Program-made: the position numbers and the translations under genes
Assembly: GCF_001741865.1 (NCBI RefSeq)
Contig: NZ_CP017147.1
Location: 1,727,001 to 1,791,000 of the forward strand
Length of the DNA: 64,000 nucleotides
Direction of reading: 5' to 3'
From: Bosea vaviloviae
Lineage (GTDB): Bacteria; Pseudomonadota; Alphaproteobacteria; Rhizobiales; Beijerinckiaceae
In this document: positions 63,285-64,000 of the stretch, piece by piece
Position numbering within the stretch: the stretch's first letter is position 1
How the letters are laid out: the number at the start of each line of letters is the position of its first letter
The notes under the pieces: generated by a model
Databases searched by the model: none
Told to the model about the DNA's origin: nothing
Seen by the model: only the letters and a program-made list of their open reading frames with translations

Positions 63285-64000
63285 TCAGAGCCCGGCCTGG
63301 GCCTTCACATAGCGCGCGATCTCGGCATGGCTGGCGAACCAGACATCGCCCTTCGCCTTGGCGTGCGCGATCAGCTTCTCGAGGATCCAGATGCGCGAGC
63401 GATAGGTGATGATATGCGGGTGCATGGTCAGCAGGAACAGCCCGCCATCCTCATAGGCGCCGTCGAATTCGCGGCGGAAGATGTCGAACACGGTCTCCGG
63501 CGCCGTATAGGGCCGCAAGGCCTGGAAGCGGTTCATGTTGAAATAGACCGCGTCGTCGCGAATCCACTCGACCGGCAGCTCGACCATGCCGGTGGCCTCG
63601 CCCTTCTCGATCAATTCGTAAGGGTCGTCATCGGCGAAGAGCGATGAATCGTAGAGCAGGCCGAGTTCGCGCTCGATCGCCAGCGTCACTTCGGAGAAAT
63701 CCCAGGACGGCGTGCGCATCCCGACCGGCCTGACGCCGGTGACCTGTTCCAATGTGTCGGCCGAGCGCAGATGCAATTCGCGCTCATTGGCCGGGGGCAC
63801 GGCGGTATTGACCTCGTGGATCCAGCCGTGAAGGCCGATCTCATGGCCCTCCGCGATGACGCGGCGCTGTTCGTCCGGGTAAAGCAGCGCGGTCACCGCC
63901 GGCACGAAGAAGCTTGCCTGAATGCCTTCCTTCGCCAGCAGGCTCAGGATGCGCGGCATGCCGACGCGATTGCCGTACTGGCCCCAGGAGAGCCGGCCGA
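63285..64000 (-). CDS. Polysaccharide deacetylase family protein (N-terminus outside window)
   Basis: The frame is open through the right edge: residues SWGQYGNRVG precede the first internal Met at 63959, so the gene starts beyond base 64000. ILSLLAKEGIQASFFVPA, GHEIGLHGWIHEVN (metal His residues) and RTPSWDFSEVTLAIERELGLLYDSSLFADDDPY are typical of the NodB/PuuE-type deacetylases. The C-terminus MHPHIITYRSRIWILEKLIAHAKAKGDVWFASHAEIARY matches the PuuE-like group, which may act on allantoin- or peptide-type substrates rather than sugar chains. Confidence 0.92.
   Translation of the reverse strand, partial: GRLSWGQYGNRVGMPRILSLLAKEGIQASFFVPAVTALLYPDEQRRVIAEGHEIGLHGWIHEVNTAVPPANERELHLRSADTLEQVTGVRPVGMRTPSWDFSEVTLAIERELGLLYDSSLFADDDPYELIEKGEATGMVELPVEWIRDDAVYFNMNRFQALRPYTAPETVFDIFRREFDGAYEDGGLFLLTMHPHIITYRSRIWILEKLIAHAKAKGDVWFASHAEIARYVKAQAGL

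Overview
This is a high-GC chromosomal window from an alphaproteobacterium. The gene complement (SAM-II-type riboswitch, LuxI/LuxR pair, GGAAC-type stress promoters, phoR-pstSCAB-phoU-phoB cluster, thiCME behind a TPP riboswitch, dnaK-dnaJ) and the many long palindromic intergenic repeats fit the order Hyphomicrobiales, with Bosea or a close relative as best guess. The genus is an inference from gene style and was not tested by a search. No tRNA, rRNA or CRISPR array was seen.

Layout. 1-2300: end of a peptide-type ABC transporter (permease tail and two ATPases). 2444-7880: a catabolic-looking island with an ornithine cyclodeaminase gene broken by an in-frame amber codon, a PhnD-like binding protein, and a convergent operon of NIPSNAP protein, alpha/beta hydrolase, aspartate-dehydrogenase-like protein and two SDR enzymes. 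8186-9476: exbB-exbD with a possible Irr box. 9877-15705: an SbmA/YddA-like ABC protein whose ATPase motifs have decayed, an unknown 191-residue protein, an ABC-F protein behind a possible leader peptide, and a UPF0104 membrane protein. 15732-23604: ppk2 and the complete Pho/Pst module with a PHO box before pstS. 23746-27012: flavoprotein and a quorum-sensing locus (luxR, luxI and a small gene overlapping luxI). 27232-29910: uvrB.

29917-31856 is markedly AT-rich and holds two overlapping genes, an ABC-type AAA ATPase and a DUF4276/TOPRIM-like protein. It is the best candidate for an undescribed or little-described (probably anti-phage) system. It is followed by repeats, small secreted proteins and an IS481-family insertion (34134-35362).

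35687-45613: glutathione transferase, Bcr/CflA-type efflux pump, cold-shock protein, a FAH/dihydrodipicolinate-synthase pair, a copper chaperone locus, then the methionine transporter operon metNIQ preceded by a SAM-II-like aptamer, a Cys-rich 22-codon ORF and two small unknown genes. 45804-49814: secreted phytase-like esterase, membrane protein with divergent XRE regulator, CsbD stress protein. 50009-53234: dnaJ and dnaK, with a heat-shock-type promoter before dnaK. 54584-58284: thiE, thiM, thiC and TPP riboswitch. 58471-64000: diguanylate cyclase, YjfB-like small protein, proline-rich OmpA-family protein and a polysaccharide deacetylase running off the end.

At least three families of palindromic intergenic repeats punctuate the window. 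One of them sits inside two different ABC-transporter operons, next to the binding-protein gene each time.
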